The notes under the pieces were generated by a model, which was given only the letters and a program-made list of their open reading frames with translations, did not search any database and had not been told where the DNA came from. This document shows, piece by piece, positions 1-12,600 of a DNA stretch of 64,000 nt. Source of the stretch: Taiwanofungus camphoratus (lineage: Eukaryota > Basidiomycota > Agaricomycetes > Polyporales > Taiwanofungaceae). Numbering within the stretch: the stretch's first letter is position 1; each line of letters opens with the position of its first letter. The stretch is from positions 3,534,001 through 3,598,000 of the forward strand of contig CP021220.1 of NCBI GenBank assembly GCA_003999685.1, read 5' to 3'. Made by a program: the position numbers and the translations under genes.

Positions 1-1782
1 CACGCTCCAATAGCGCCGCTGATAACCATTGTCAGCTTCTTATGTCACAGTGCAGCATCCAGCCAGCAGAAGCCACTTACAGGAAGCCCTCGTGCCGGAG
101 GAAGAGCGCCCGCTTAGTCCCCTTACTCCAGAACCTTATAGCGTACGACAGTGTGCTGATAGTCGCCGCATGGCCTGGGGGGTTGAGGATGAACGATCAG
201 TCAGACATGGCACAGAGCTAGTCAGATGCAGGAGATGGGCCGTGGCGTACCGCGAATGTAGAAACCGCCGAAGTAGATTCGGTCTAGATTGTACTTCTCC
301 GCGTTCATGTAGCTGCACAACACTGTATCAGACCACACTCTTCTTCGCCAAAACGAGAACGCTCCGACGCACGCTATCTGCCCGATGTTGTTGGAGACGG
401 CATACAGAAGGCTCTTGCTGATGTCCTCCGGGGAGAAGGTGCCTTTTTTGCCACTCTTCTTGAACACTTTGCCGAACGAACTGGCAATTATCGTCGACTT
501 CAGTCCGAGCTTGCTGTAGTCTTGGCCATAGATGTCTCCCACGAGCATGTCCACCTTCGAATTGTCCCCCTTCTCTGACAGCGACAGAATTTCTTTGAAG
601 GTCTTCGTCAGTTTTCCAAGAACAGAATACATCGGTTGTGCTCCTCACCGTCGAACGTAGTCGCAGGTGTCAGCAAGCTCAGAAGACCCCACAACGTTCC
701 ACCACCCAGACTTGTCCCGCTGACTCGCTCAAATGACCCGTTCTCATCGACCTTGATGATCGACACGCCTGACCCGATGTTCACGAGCAGGCACGGCAGC
801 TGCGGTGTCGGATGCTGCACGAACGACACTGCATACTTTGGAGGATCCGGGCTCGGGCGTTCGAGCACGCCCGCCGGTGGCAGGTGCGACACCGAATGGA
901 TGAGCTCGTCGGAAAAGTAGTACACCTCGTCCGGGATGAGCGTGATGAACTTCAGCCCTTCAATGAGGCACTCCATCTCGTCCTCACGGTGCACCTCGAC
1001 GCGCAGCGACGACCCGAAGAGCTCGTGGAACCGGTGTGCGCCGCCGCCCGTCGCCATGATCTTCACGCCGCGGCGCATCTCCTCGAGCGGGACGCCGTTC
1101 AGCTTCGCGCTGCGCTCGATGAGCGCCTGGATGAACGCGACACATGCGTCGATGTGCTCCGTCTCGAAGCGCCCAAAGTTGAGCTGCCCGCCGGGGAAGT
1201 GCTGCACGGACACGCGCCGCAGGAGCGACTCGTGCAGCACGTTGTGGTCGAGCAGCGGGAAGCCGCCGGCGCCGCTGCTGGCGCCGTTGTGCCCGTTTTG
1301 TGCGTCGAGGACGGCGGGGGTGAGGGCGCCGTTGAGCTTGGAGTTGGGCTTTGCTGCGGATGGTGGGGAGTCGCAGATGGGCGCGTCTCTGGTGGGAGAG
1401 GAGGATAGGGGTGTAGATAGGTCGCTGACAGAGGTGGAGCCTTGGGTCGCCGCTATTGACGGTGACCGCGGTGGGTCGGGCGAGCGAGTAAAATAGACAA
1501 CCTTTGCGAGCGACCCCCCAATCTGGAACGGCGAAGATCAGCAACATGTGCGAGATGGCGTGCTAGAAGATGGATCGCACGTCGACCGCGATGTGTGATA
1601 CCGGCTCGATGTAATTGGGCAGGTAGATTCCTCGACTGTCGCGGGTCTATTGTAAGGTCAGAACCACAGGAACATTGGCCCGGGGAGAGCAGACGGACCT
1701 CGGGCGACTCCTCGTCCAGAATCAGCGCACCACGGGTATCGACCTGAATCGCCTTCGCAGCAGGCAACGACGGCCGCGACAT
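1..1782 (-). CDS. CAB1: Pantothenate kinase (eukaryotic type II, Fumble family), 3' end off window
   Basis: Phosphorylates pantothenate, the first step of coenzyme A synthesis, in the cytosol. Starting at the ATG at 1780-1782, short exons give IYLPNYIEPVSHIAVD, then IGGSLAKVVYFTRS after an intron, the start of the acetate/sugar-kinase fold. Further on are MATGGGAHRFHELFG, LLVNIGSGVSIIKVD, SGTSLGGGTLWGLL, then KVDMLVGDIYGQDYSKLGLK, SSFGKVFKK and DISKSLLYAVSNNIGQIA, all diagnostic of PanK. An intron at 313-372 joins QIA to YMNAEKYNLDRIYFGG, and a further one precedes GHAATIS. The coding sequence runs off base 1 within the last conserved segment (GAIGA), so only a few codons should be missing. 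A Ser/Pro-rich insert of about 90 residues lies between FTRS and the first catalytic block. The start is the first ATG of the exon; an upstream exon cannot be excluded. Confidence 0.93.
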
Positions 1783-2281
1783 GTCGAGGATTGGAAACGG
1801 GTGGTATGGGACTGGATGACTTCAGGGCTGCGCACTCGAGTCAAATACCGGGGATTCGATGAGAAGAACAACCCCACTGCGGGGAGATTCTCGTGCGTTT
1901 TGATCGATAGGCGTACGGCCGACGATGTATAGGGCGAACCTTGAAGTAGAGCAGACGTGGCGCCTGCGGCCCTCGTACGACAAACGCCGCCAGATGGGAC
2001 GTCCGTATCTTGGCAGGGAAATCCACATCGTGTGCTTTTGTGAAGTGACAGTGGAACGATCCAGCGGCCGTCTGGGCAGCATAGCCGACTCCCGGCGAGG
2101 CGCTGTTTCGCACCGATTGGGGGCTTCACAGGATGATGAGAAGCTGTTCCGAACATAAATCCTCCCGCTCTCATGCCGAAATAGATAATGAGAAATTCGA
2201 CACAGTCCGGAGCTGAGCCAACCAACACCCGTATGCACAGTACTAGTATAGGATATCTACCATACACACAAGGGCAGCCTC
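1783..2281. other. Intergenic: pantothenate kinase promoter / coatomer gamma 3' region
   Basis: About 500 bp between two minus-strand genes. A long minus-strand frame runs through it, but it is only a read-through of the coatomer frame into the kinase start and has no conserved motif. I see no RNA gene or repeat. Confidence 0.6.
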
Positions 2282-5200
2282 CTAGCCTCCGATGGCCGCA
2301 ACAACCAAGTTGCATGCCTGCTCTTGTTCCGCGCGCACCCCCAGCTCCAACGTGACGCCCTGCGCCTTGGAGTAGGTCATGCGACAGCGCACGAGCACTT
2401 TCCCTCCTCCGCCTGCTATCAGGCCAGACAGCTGTAGCGTGTGTACAGTCAGCGACTGAGGATCTTCCGTCCCGCCCAGCGGTTGCATGTTGAGGATCTC
2501 GATGATGGACACACACGCAGCTGCAGCCACAGTATAAGACATTTACGCGATTAGTCGCACGGTGAGACGTACCTTTCATAGACTCCATAGCAGACAATGA
2601 GAACGTCTCCGTAGCAGACGCACCGCCGCGCAGACGGTCCCATTCTGACGCGAACGTAACATAGCTTGGGAGAATGTAGTCCCCTGCGGCGAGTTCTGTC
2701 TCTTCCAACTGATACTCGTCTTCGTAACCCTCTTCCTCCGGCTCGCCAGTGGCAGGGTCGACCTCCTTGCTGACGAATTTGAGGGTACATTGGAAGGAGG
2801 CCATCGCGTATTCTTCGGCATTGTCCCGTGCGAAGGACACATAGACGGTGCCAGGAGAATTTGCTATTGACAGGCTGGCCAGAGGCATGATGAAATCTTC
2901 CGTCAACCCCGAGTCCGCTTGAGGCTGCAAAATAACAGACACCTGCTCCAGCACCGTATCTGGAATAGTGTTCGATACATTAAACTGTCGAGCACAATAT
3001 TGAGCCGAAGTCACGCTCTCACAAGTAGCACTACACCGACCTGGAATACAATATGCTCCTTGAAAATATGCTTGACACACGATACTTGGTATTCAGTTTC
3101 ACTCTCCGTGAGCTGTGCGGGCTTGACGCTGCTATTGAACACGGGGCCATAGGATGCAAATTCTGGGACATCTGCGAGCTGCTGCGCGTATGCAGACTGA
3201 GTTTCTGCAGCCGTCTGTGGTGGAGGTGTTGTTGCCTTCGACGTGGACGGGACTCCGATTGTCTCCAGACTGTTTGGCCCTGAGGATGAGGAATTAGTGG
3301 GCAGTGTTATTAGACAAAAGAGCGATTCGCTCACGAGCAACTTCTTTTGCCGCCTGTTCTCTGCTGACCTTGGGTATCGATGAGACGTCGAAAGGTCGGT
3401 CCATTGCTTCTGGTTCGCTCATGTATGAGACCAACTTGGACTCCAGGGCAGAAAGGGAGAAAATAGACTCTGAGGAGAATCAAGTCAGCTCAGTATCTCA
3501 ACCAAACACGATGGCCTGTAGTACCTTCTTTGATGTATATTGTAGCAAGTGGGGGCTCTTCATACACCTTGAGATACATGGCGGCGCGATCACGAACTTC
3601 GTCATCTACATCATCCAAACATCTAGGAAACCTCAAGATCGTGTACTCTGGCAGTATACGTGAACTCACCGTCTCAAGAGGACGTTGACGCTCGTGCTGA
3701 GCTTCTCGTCCAATCCATTCAGGCCAAACTTCGCCAAACTTGCTACAGCAGCAGCACGGACAGTAGCGTTCTCCAGCACAACCCGGTTGTATATGTAACG
3801 AATGTATTTCGTGGGCTGGGGCGCCTTCGGGCCTTCCGCACCCAGCAGATGCAGAATACGCACCGAGAGCTTGGTGAACTCGCAGTCTTCAATGAACTCA
3901 CAAAGATGCGAGAGCGCCTGCTCTTTGCACTCGCCAATGAACTTGATCATGTCAAACATTGCCTCTACCACCGCGCGCTTGAACTCGTATCCGCCCTCGT
4001 CGCGGAGGACACCAGATAGGAATGAAAGCATGGAGGCGTGCTTTGCGGGGAATTTGAGGCAGAGCGAGCGAATCGCATCGACGATGATGACTTTGAACTC
4101 GTCGCTGATTTCGCTCATGAAACCTGTAATCTGCTTCATGAGCCGATCCACTGAGGCTTCATTTCCGGTCTGCAATGAGGTCAGAATTATAGAGGTGCAT
4201 TATAACGAATTGCCGCCAACCTTCAAGAGAGTAGTGATCGCATATGTGGCAACACTCCTGTTCTGGTCCGATATTAAGTTCTCCAAATCCATATTACATG
4301 TAGCGACGCTAGATGGGTGACTGAGAGCAAGAGACGCAAGCGTGCGAGTTGCAGCGAATTTGAGTGTGGACTTCGGCGACGAGAGGAACAGTTGGAGCAC
4401 TACTCGAGATGTAAGAAACCAACTCGGACCTGATTGGGCGAACACAACTCACCTGCGATGGATCTAGTCAGCTGAGGCGGAGTGACGTTCTTCATTTCAC
4501 AGATTACGCGCGCGGCTTCGAGGTTGACCATGTCACTTTTATGCCGCAGCCAACCTTCGAGAAGATCAAACATTGGTTTTTGCACGCTGTCTGAGCGTCA
4601 ACATATTGCACATGTCAAAGTCTAACAACACATACTTAGGATCTTCTTCTATGACCTTCGCAGCATAACGTATAAGCATGCAGAGTGCCATAGGATTTTT
4701 CAAGGTTGTGGCAGCTCCTGACTTCCCACCGCCCAGCTGCTGAATCATCTTTGTTACCGCCATTCGGTCTTGTTGACGTATGAGATAGAGGAGACCCAGC
4801 GCATGATATTGTGTGATATAGCTTGTTGATGTGATGGGCTGGTAGCCATTGTTTGACGGTGCAGGAGTACTACCCCAACCGAGATAGGACCCAGAAGGAC
4901 TGTTACCAAAGTACGATCCTGACGACTTAGCATTAACAGCTTCCTGAGCCTCGTTCACCCATCTTCTGACGACATCTTTGGCCGCGGGGAAGAGGTGATA
5001 CGCGGAGACAAGCGCGGCGGACGAGATGGACGGATTTTTGTCGACAATAGCAGCCTTGAAGAACCGTTCCACACCTTGGGCCATGGATGGCTTAAAAGAA
5101 TGCTCGTAAGTTGAATGAAACAAGACGAAAACGGTCATGACATACATCTATAATACGGCAGAGCGCACGGATAGCATTTGGCCGGTAGATCACCTCTGAG

Positions 5201-5597
5201 TTTGGCTGCATGTCTTTCATGATACTGCTTGTCACCATGATTACATCTTCGGCGGTAGTCGCTAGCTCCTTGATCGTCAAGTATACCATCTGCCGCAGGG
5301 CGCTCTATACATCGAGTGGAACGGGATAAGGAAGACTCAGCGGTCACTGACGAGAAGGCGGCTTACATCTTTGTGCTGAAATAGCTTGGTCGTCCCAAAG
5401 AACAAGGTTGTAGCCTCTTGCGTACCGAATGTTTCGCCGACATAGAGCAAGTAGACAATACGTGTGAGCAGCGCTCTGCACTTCCGGGGACTTATTGGCG
5501 AGTCGTTGAAGACGCGAGCCTCCTGAATGATGGTCGTTTTGTTATTGTAGTAGGCGCTGAGACCACTTTCCTCGTCCTTTTTGGAGACCAAGGACAT
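2282..5597 (-). CDS. SEC21: Coatomer subunit gamma (COPI coat)
   Basis: Gamma-COP, an adaptor-like subunit of the COPI coat that buds Golgi-to-ER and intra-Golgi vesicles. The start ATG (5595-5597) opens [20 protein letters not shown]. Later exons read [92 protein letters not shown], and [19 protein letters not shown], the alpha-solenoid trunk. A linker ([13 protein letters not shown]) leads to the appendage domain ([17 protein letters not shown]) and the C-terminal exon ending [20 protein letters not shown]. Around nine introns; the one near 2545 joins SMK to ACVSIIEIL. All parts are in order and length looks normal for the family (about 900 residues). It is read toward the pantothenate kinase gene, which lies downstream on the same strand. 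Confidence 0.96.
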
Positions 5598-6837
5598 GAT
5601 TGCTTGTAGGTGCGCCCTTCAGCGCGACGTGGTCGGTTTCTTCGAATCGGGTACGAAGCGCCAATACGAAACAGTGCTACACGTGATCTAGACGCGGTCA
5701 GAATTCTTGGTCCTCGCATACTGTTGCAAGATACAATTGGTGTCGGAGTGTTTGCAACGAAATAAAGTACTTTACTTTCATACCGACTCAAAAAGTCAGA
5801 CTCCCACACAAGGTAACAGGGAAACACATATTATTACTGCGCGTATATATACTACGATCGACAGGGGGTTAAGTGAATACGAGTGATGTTAGACGACGCA
5901 TGAGGGAGTGCACAGTACAGGAAGAAAGTAGCGCGTCTGATCAATGAATGTCTGGCAGAAGGGAGGGTGGCATAGAGGTTATGTCGACAAATGGCAATCA
6001 TGAAGCTACTTGCACGATGTTTCCGATCAACGAGTAATACCCTTCCCTCCTAAGAACACACAACGCCAACACACCAAACCAGACGCGACGCCCTCTCTCG
6101 TCCTGCTCACCCTCATCGAGACACGACCACTGATGATCAGAGCCCGATAAGGTGGAGGACAAGAGGATAAAATGAAGCATCCATCAGACAAACCGGAGGA
6201 AAGGGAGGAATTCATGAAGGAAATGGGAATGTCAATTGTATGTACAAAGATGTGTGGTATGGATGGAAGTGATGGAATATACTGGGGAAAGCATTCATCA
6301 CATGGTACGGCGCAAGGGGATATCATCATGGCGATCAGGAGAAAGCAGTCTTTCCACATCCATTTCCAGAAGAAATAAGACACGAAGGAGACATGAAAAG
6401 AAATAAGCGTCCGTACGGAACAGAAAAGGAGGCGACGTGGCGTATGGCGGTAAGCGCGCGGTGAGTGTAACCATCTTCGAGGATTCTAGCGTGATTGGAT
6501 GGGTGCAGATGGGACCATTTGACCATGAACAGAGATAAGCTGAGTGCTGTGCGGATGAAGAGTCGTCGGCCAGGGTCCCAAGTAAAGCAGAATTATGTCG
6601 ACTTCATGCATTGCAGTCAACGGACCGGACCTGCTCCCACCGTAGAATCCTGCCCCAAACCAACTTGTCCTCCCCGCGCGCTTTGGACTAATAGAATAAA
6701 CCGACAATCATGGCTTCATACGCGATAGGCGACCAAACTGGAACCGAGCGAACCTCCCATCACCTGCCCTCCGCCCCCATGCTCGGTCGAACTCCGGACG
6801 TGCTCAGAGAACTAAGCACCTGCAATCAAGGAGCCGT
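5598..6837. other. Intergenic 1.2 kb: coatomer promoter and casein kinase 3' region
   Basis: Contains the promoter of the coatomer gene (right of 5597) and the 3' region of casein kinase I. Several ORFs of 60-118 codons occur on both strands (for example 6172-6378 plus), but they overlap one another, show no recognisable motif and have low-complexity composition. I see no RNA gene, repeat array or mobile element. Confidence 0.5.
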
Positions 6838-8120
6838 TTACCAATAGTCACCATCCCGACCCCTAGCACGCTGCTGGCCTACCGCACCAGGAGCACCGGC
6901 TGCCTGCTGCTGTTGACGAGTGTGAGAGCGAAGCCTGGAAGACTCATAAGTCACTCAACGTAAGCACAGCGACAAGGATTGACTTACATCCTGTCGCTGA
7001 TACGTGGTTCACCCTCCTCGTGGACGACCTTCCTCCTGGCCGCACCAGCCCTGGCGCTGGTACTTGCGCTGCCCTCGTCTTGGGTGCTCTTCTGGACGCT
7101 CCAGTCGAAAACGTAGTCGTACTGATAACCCTCACGGACGAAGAGGTCACGGAACAATTTGCGCAGGTACGAGTAGTCGGGCTTGTCGTCGAAGCGCAGC
7201 GCACGAGTGTAGTTTAGGAAGATTCCGAACTCGTTGGGGAAACCGCGGCACAGAAGGTCAGTCGGGGTGGTCATCTTCTTCTCCATGATGCGGTCATACT
7301 TCTGCTTCTTCGTCGCAGCCTTCAAGCCTTGCCAGGGAAGGGATCCACGCAGGAAGTACATGAGCACGTAGGCCAAGGACTCCAAGTCGTCACGACGAGC
7401 CTGCTCAACACCCAAATGGGTATTTATGGACGTGTATCGAGCAGTGCCTGTGAGATTTTTGTTCTCCCTGTATGGGATGTGGAGATGAGTCTTGGGGTCT
7501 CTATACTTCTTGGCGAGACCAAAATCGATGACGTTGACCTGGTTGCCGCGTTTTCCGATACCCATCAAGAAATTGTCAGGCTTGATATCACGGTGTATGA
7601 AGTTGCGGGAGTGTATGTACTCAATTCGCGAGATCTGACGTGGCGCACGGAAAAAATGTCAACGTCGACACTGCGGACAATGAGAAGTTCGATTACCAGT
7701 TGATCTGCGAGAAGAAGTACAGTCTTCAAGCTGAATTTGCGGTTACAAAAGTTGAAAAGATCCTCGAGGGAGGGTCCAAGGAGGTCGATGACCATGGCGT
7801 TGTAGTCGCATTCCGTGCCGAACCAACGGACAAACGGTACGCCGACTCCACCAGCGAGGGTCTTGTAGACCTTAGACTCATACTCAAGCTGGGGATGTTT
7901 CGCCTTCACGGACTCGAGCTTGATGGCAACCTCCTCCCCGGAAATGACGTTGATTCCAAGGTAGATGTCACCTATGTGAATCTATGTCAGCCGCGAAATG
8001 AGCGACACAGAGCTCGAGGGACTACTTACCAAAGGAGCCTGAGCCGATCTTCTTCCCGAGCCTATACTTTCCCCCAACCCTGAGGTCGAGTTTGTTCTGT
8101 TCCGCCTCATTCACGTTCAT
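6838..8120 (-). CDS. Casein kinase I (delta/epsilon, HRR25-like)
   Basis: Ser/Thr kinase of the CK1 delta/epsilon branch, which acts in vesicle traffic, DNA repair, ribosome biogenesis and meiosis. The start is the ATG at 8118-8120 ([20 protein letters not shown]). The glycine loop reads IGSGSFG; after an intron come [20 protein letters not shown] (VAIK lysine), the catalytic loop [12 protein letters not shown], the activation segment [12 protein letters not shown] and the CK1-specific [13 protein letters not shown]. The CK1 NLS-like [13 protein letters not shown] and the kinesin-homology region follow. A last small exon after an intron near 6935-6985 gives [17 protein letters not shown] and ends GRDGDYW at the stop 6838-6840. 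The tail is short and lacks a C-terminal Cys-Cys pair for palmitoylation, unlike membrane-bound YCK kinases, which supports the HRR25 assignment. Confidence 0.95.
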
Positions 8121-9691
8121 TGTAGTCTAGGTAAAAAGGAGGAATGGGGATCTGAAGAATGGATGGCTATGAGTAAGACAGGAATACACAAAGTGCAACG
8201 AGACGAGGCGGAACAGAAGGAGACAAAAAGTAGGACGGAAATAGTTGTTGGCAGTTGGTGTTCGCTGTCAACCGCCTGAGAACGTAAAATACAATGTGCA
8301 TTGCATCAGCCGACGAACACACTACCTCACACGTTAACGCCCAATAGCATTTCAGAAACCCGAGGTAATCTTTACGTCCGGTGTGGCATACACCGGTTGG
8401 ATAGGGACGGTGAGGCATCCTCGAGGCCAGGTGAAGATTATCCGATCCCTGGAGGAAATTGCGCGAGAAAGGACATGACAAGCTCACACTCACCAATGAA
8501 TCAAAAGACTAAAGGATGGAAAAGTCAAGTTGGAGGAAAGTGGGGTAACAGAGGTATTTATGTGAGCAGATGATGAGGACAAGAGAAGAAAGAGCGCGGC
8601 AAGGCTGGACGAAGGCAATGTGGCAGACTGGGCAGCGTGGGAAAACCTGGTTGACCACCGGCACGCAGATGGGGCACGCCACTTTTCTATCGATGCGTGT
8701 TGACGCTCTTGTTCTTCTAATGCCGTTGGTCTTTTGTCGTCGTCGCTTTCTTATTCTCGACGGGCTTGATCCCGGTGCTTTGTCCGCTTTGCTAGACGGA
8801 ATTTAAAAAAGGCCTTTTCGGCCCCTGAAATGCGGCGAGCACTGCCTCCTATTCGAAAACAGATGGGTGACATCGAGCTCTCCTGGCGTCCGAGGCATCC
8901 ATCTGATCGACGGCGACTGTGTGGAAATGTTCACATCCGCAAGCTCAGGCTGCTATGGCGGTTGTGCGGGCTGGGGACTCGTTGTGCATGAACGTGTCCC
9001 CCCTGCAAACACAGGGTCAAGCAACGGTTACTCCAAAGCGTTGTGCCCGAGTTTATGCCGACCGCCCAAAGTATACATACAGTGCCGGACCATATGCATG
9101 CGCGTGCGTGCGGCTGCCGCATAAGTCGAGCTTTCGGATCAACGTCAAAGGTCCTCTAGCACGGAAAATCGCAGTCAGGTTCTCGATTGGTAAATTTCAC
9201 AGCGTTGGAAATCTGTTCCCAGCTAGAAGCTATATATCGGTATTCACGTTATCTTCGAAGACGCGCAACGGCCTCCGGAACTTGTCCAATCAGCCTGTAT
9301 GCATTGGCACGAGCTCGTCCAAAGGTCTGCTATACATACGCGATGAATGCTGAGCCTGTAGTCTACGGATGTCAGCACTGCAATATGATGTTTAGGCCTT
9401 TGTTATGAAAGCCCTCTGCAGTAGAGATCAAAAACGTGAGTTGAATGAACTGCAAATAGAGCACCTGCCATTTCGGGAACTGGCAGTATGAGCGGATTGC
9501 ATGCAACAACGGACTCAGACACGACCACAGTGGTGCTGGCAACACACTGATACCATCTTCGAGTGCTAGTCGACACAGGCTCCCCTCGTGCACTTTTGCT
9601 GTCGCTGATACTTGAAGAACAGTCACTCTTTCAATCTCACATTCTCTTCACGTTCGTTCATTCCGGCGAAACGGCTAGTATTTTGTCCACG
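8121..9691. other. Divergent intergenic 1.6 kb between casein kinase I and chitin synthase
   Basis: Holds the two outward promoters. Small ORFs on both strands (for example 8919-9353 plus, 9372-9626 minus) have no family motif and no splice-compatible continuation. An in-frame ATG at about 9563 lies upstream of the chitin synthase start, but the extension looks non-conserved. Its length suggests a large regulated promoter or long 5' leaders; I see no tRNA or repeat. Confidence 0.5.
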
Positions 9692-12600
9692 ATGTCTTAT
9701 CGCCAACAACCGCACCACGATTACAGCCCTCACTCTGGCAACGCATATGCTGACTATCCACCTACAACCGCCAATGTCGCGCCAGACTATCCCCCTTCCC
9801 AACCCCAGCATCAGTATGTTTCTCCTGGCCAGGTCTACCAGTACCAAGACTACGACAACCAATCCAATTGGGAGACCAAATCCATCAAGTCTTACAAGAG
9901 CAGCTTCGCAGGCTCGCAAGCACATCTCAATCCTCAATACGAGATGAGCCAGGTCTCGCTGCACAGCAACATACCTCCCATACCCTCCATTCCCTATCAG
10001 CAGTACCCGCTAAATTACCCGTCCATGCATCAGCTCAGGCCTGGAGTAGGATGGTCGGACGCGCGCGAAAAGCTGCTGAAGCAACGAGCGGTCAAGCAGG
10101 TCGAGCTGCAGCAGGGGAATCTCGTGCTGGACATGCAGGTTCCGTCATTCATTGTTCCCAAGGGTATGGAACACATCGAGGAGATGACCAAGTTGCGGTA
10201 CACGGCAGCGACGTGCGATCCGGACGACTTCATGCGCTACAAGTACTCTCTGCGGCCGTATCTCTACAAACGTCACACAGAACTATTCATTGTGATGACC
10301 ATGTACAATGAGGATGAAATTCTGTTTCTGCGAACTATGAATGCGTAGGTCGTCGCCGGTTCTGGATTCACGCATTAGTTGAATAGCATGACAGTGTCAT
10401 CAAGAACATTGCTCATCTTTGCGGTCGGAGCAAGTCGAAGATGTGGGGTGCCGATGGTTGGGAGAAAGTCGTTGTATGTGTCGTCTCCGATGGCCGAAGC
10501 AAAGTCAACAAGCGTACCCTTCAAGTCCTTACGTTGGTAAGGTCCGACTTTATTTGATCCAGACGGAATATACTGAGTTCTTCCATGTAGATGGGATGCT
10601 ACCAAGAGGGTATTGCCAAGGACTCGATAGCAGGCAAAGACGTAACGGCACACATCTTTGAGTGTGTATGATTATCCAAGTTCATGGTTCATAGCTTATG
10701 GAAATTAGGTTCACATCGAACGTCATAGTATCCGAGAAAGGGGAGGTTTCCAAGAGTGCATGCCCAGTCCAGATTATTTTCTGTCTGAAGGAGCAGAACA
10801 AGAAGAAGCTGAATAGGTACGTGCAAAATATTACAGGACAGTCGTATTTGCTCTGTCTGAATGATATGTTTCTTGAAGTCACCGCTGGTTTTTCAACGCG
10901 TTCGGGCCTCTCATCAAACCAAATGGTGAGGGTTGTTTACTGAACCATATCAGCTGTGTTTTCACCAGTCTTACCCTTGAACAGTTTGTATTCTCCTAGA
11001 CGTTGGTACGAAGCCTACGGGTACTTCCATTTACAGTCTCTGGAAATGTGCGTTCCGACATTTTTCGGGCAATGGATACCCGATGTCCTCAACCTGTAAT
11101 CTTTCTACAGGTTTTGACAGACACTCCAACGTTGGTGGGGCGTGCGGAGAGTCCGTATTCTCAGATCCAGCTCATTTGGTCGCGTTTACGATGAGCCTTT
11201 TGTAGAATATGCGTCGACACAGGCAGAGCGTGCTCTCTGCTCCTCAAGAGTCCTCTAGCGGCTTCGCAGAACTTTGAGGTATGCTCTCTTGCGCTTACGT
11301 TGGTTATTTTCTCAAGTTGCTAGCGATCATAAGTACAAGCTATCCAATATTCTCGACAAACCACTCGAGGTCAGTTTCTGATTGACAAGTCCTATGCTAC
11401 CATGTTCATTCTCGTCCATTTTGACATAGAGTGTCTGTGGCTACATCAGCGTGCTACCCGGTGCTTTTAGTGCCTACAGGTACAGGGCGTTGCTCAATGG
11501 ACCGGATGGCAAAGGGCCTTTAGCCTCGTACTTCAAGGGTGAAACTTTGCATGCCGGTGCCAGTGGAGCTGGACTGTTTGGTGGGTCTCATTCTTTACAC
11601 GCCTTGTGCCCGTGCCCGCTAATGAAACTTCTGCTATACGAACAGAACGAAACATGTACCTTGCCGAAGATCGCATTCTGTGCTTCGAGATTGTCACGAA
11701 GAAACGTGAAGGCTGGGTGTGCGTGTTATGATCGGGTTCAGTTTTCCTGATTCTCACACCTCAATAGCCTGAGATACGTCAAGAGTGCTAAGGCATCGAC
11801 CGATGTGCCCACCACCGTACGCACTGAAGGGTGTATTAGTGCTCCTAGAGTCAACTAAGCATTTTTTGCAGGTCCCCGAGTTCATCTCTCAGCGTCGTCG
11901 CTGGCTGAATGGCTCTCTGTTTGCCTCGGTTCATGCCACCATGTTCTGGTGGAAGATCTGGACTTCCGGGCAGAATTTCTTCAGGAAGATTCTCCTCCAG
12001 GTTCGTTATGATACTCGCCTTTTATAACACGCGACATTTACTTCATATAATACAGCTCGAATTCATCTACAACGCTGTCCAGCTCATCTTCACATGGACA
12101 TCCTTGGCAAATTTCTACCTGGCATTCTTCTTCGTAAGCTTCTATGGCATATTCCATTTCATTCTTTTTATGGCTTACCTGTATAATAGCTGGTCTCCTC
12201 TGCTACGTCTAGCACCAATGACGCGTTCAACTTTCTCAGCAAGGGTGCCGGACAAGATGTATTCGAAGTCTTCCTGAAGGTATGATGGTTGATATTCAAT
12301 CAGGAATCATTTTACATAACTCTGTCCTCATGGCAGCTCTATATCGCCCTTCTATTCGTCGTGATTGTTTGTTCCCTCGGGAACCGTCCACAGGTGAGAT
12401 TTAATGCAGCGTCTGTACGAGTCATGAATCATGGCAATGCAGGGTTCGAAATGGATCTATGCGGCGTGCATGGTTTTATTCGGTTTTTGCAATTGCATCA
12501 CTATGTGGTGCGCCGGGTATACGGTTTATCTGGCGGTTCCCCATACCGTCAAAGGTTGGGAGAATGTCCCACAGTGAGTGTCTTTACTTGCCGACTTGCA

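Noticed and set aside
812-1547. Long plus- and minus-strand ORFs over the pantothenate kinase exon
   Set aside because: Other-frame shadows of a GC-rich conserved exon; Arg/Ala-rich without motifs.
1722-3080. 452-codon minus-strand ORF
   Set aside because: It is the coatomer gamma C-terminal exon read through a splice donor and the intergenic region into the pantothenate kinase start; the family ends at 2282 after splicing.
6172-6378. Small plus-strand ORF (68 codons) in the casein kinase/coatomer spacer
   Set aside because: No family motif, no splice extension, and it overlaps competing ORFs on the other strand.
7640-8083. 147-codon plus-strand ORF
   Set aside because: Antisense of casein kinase I exons.
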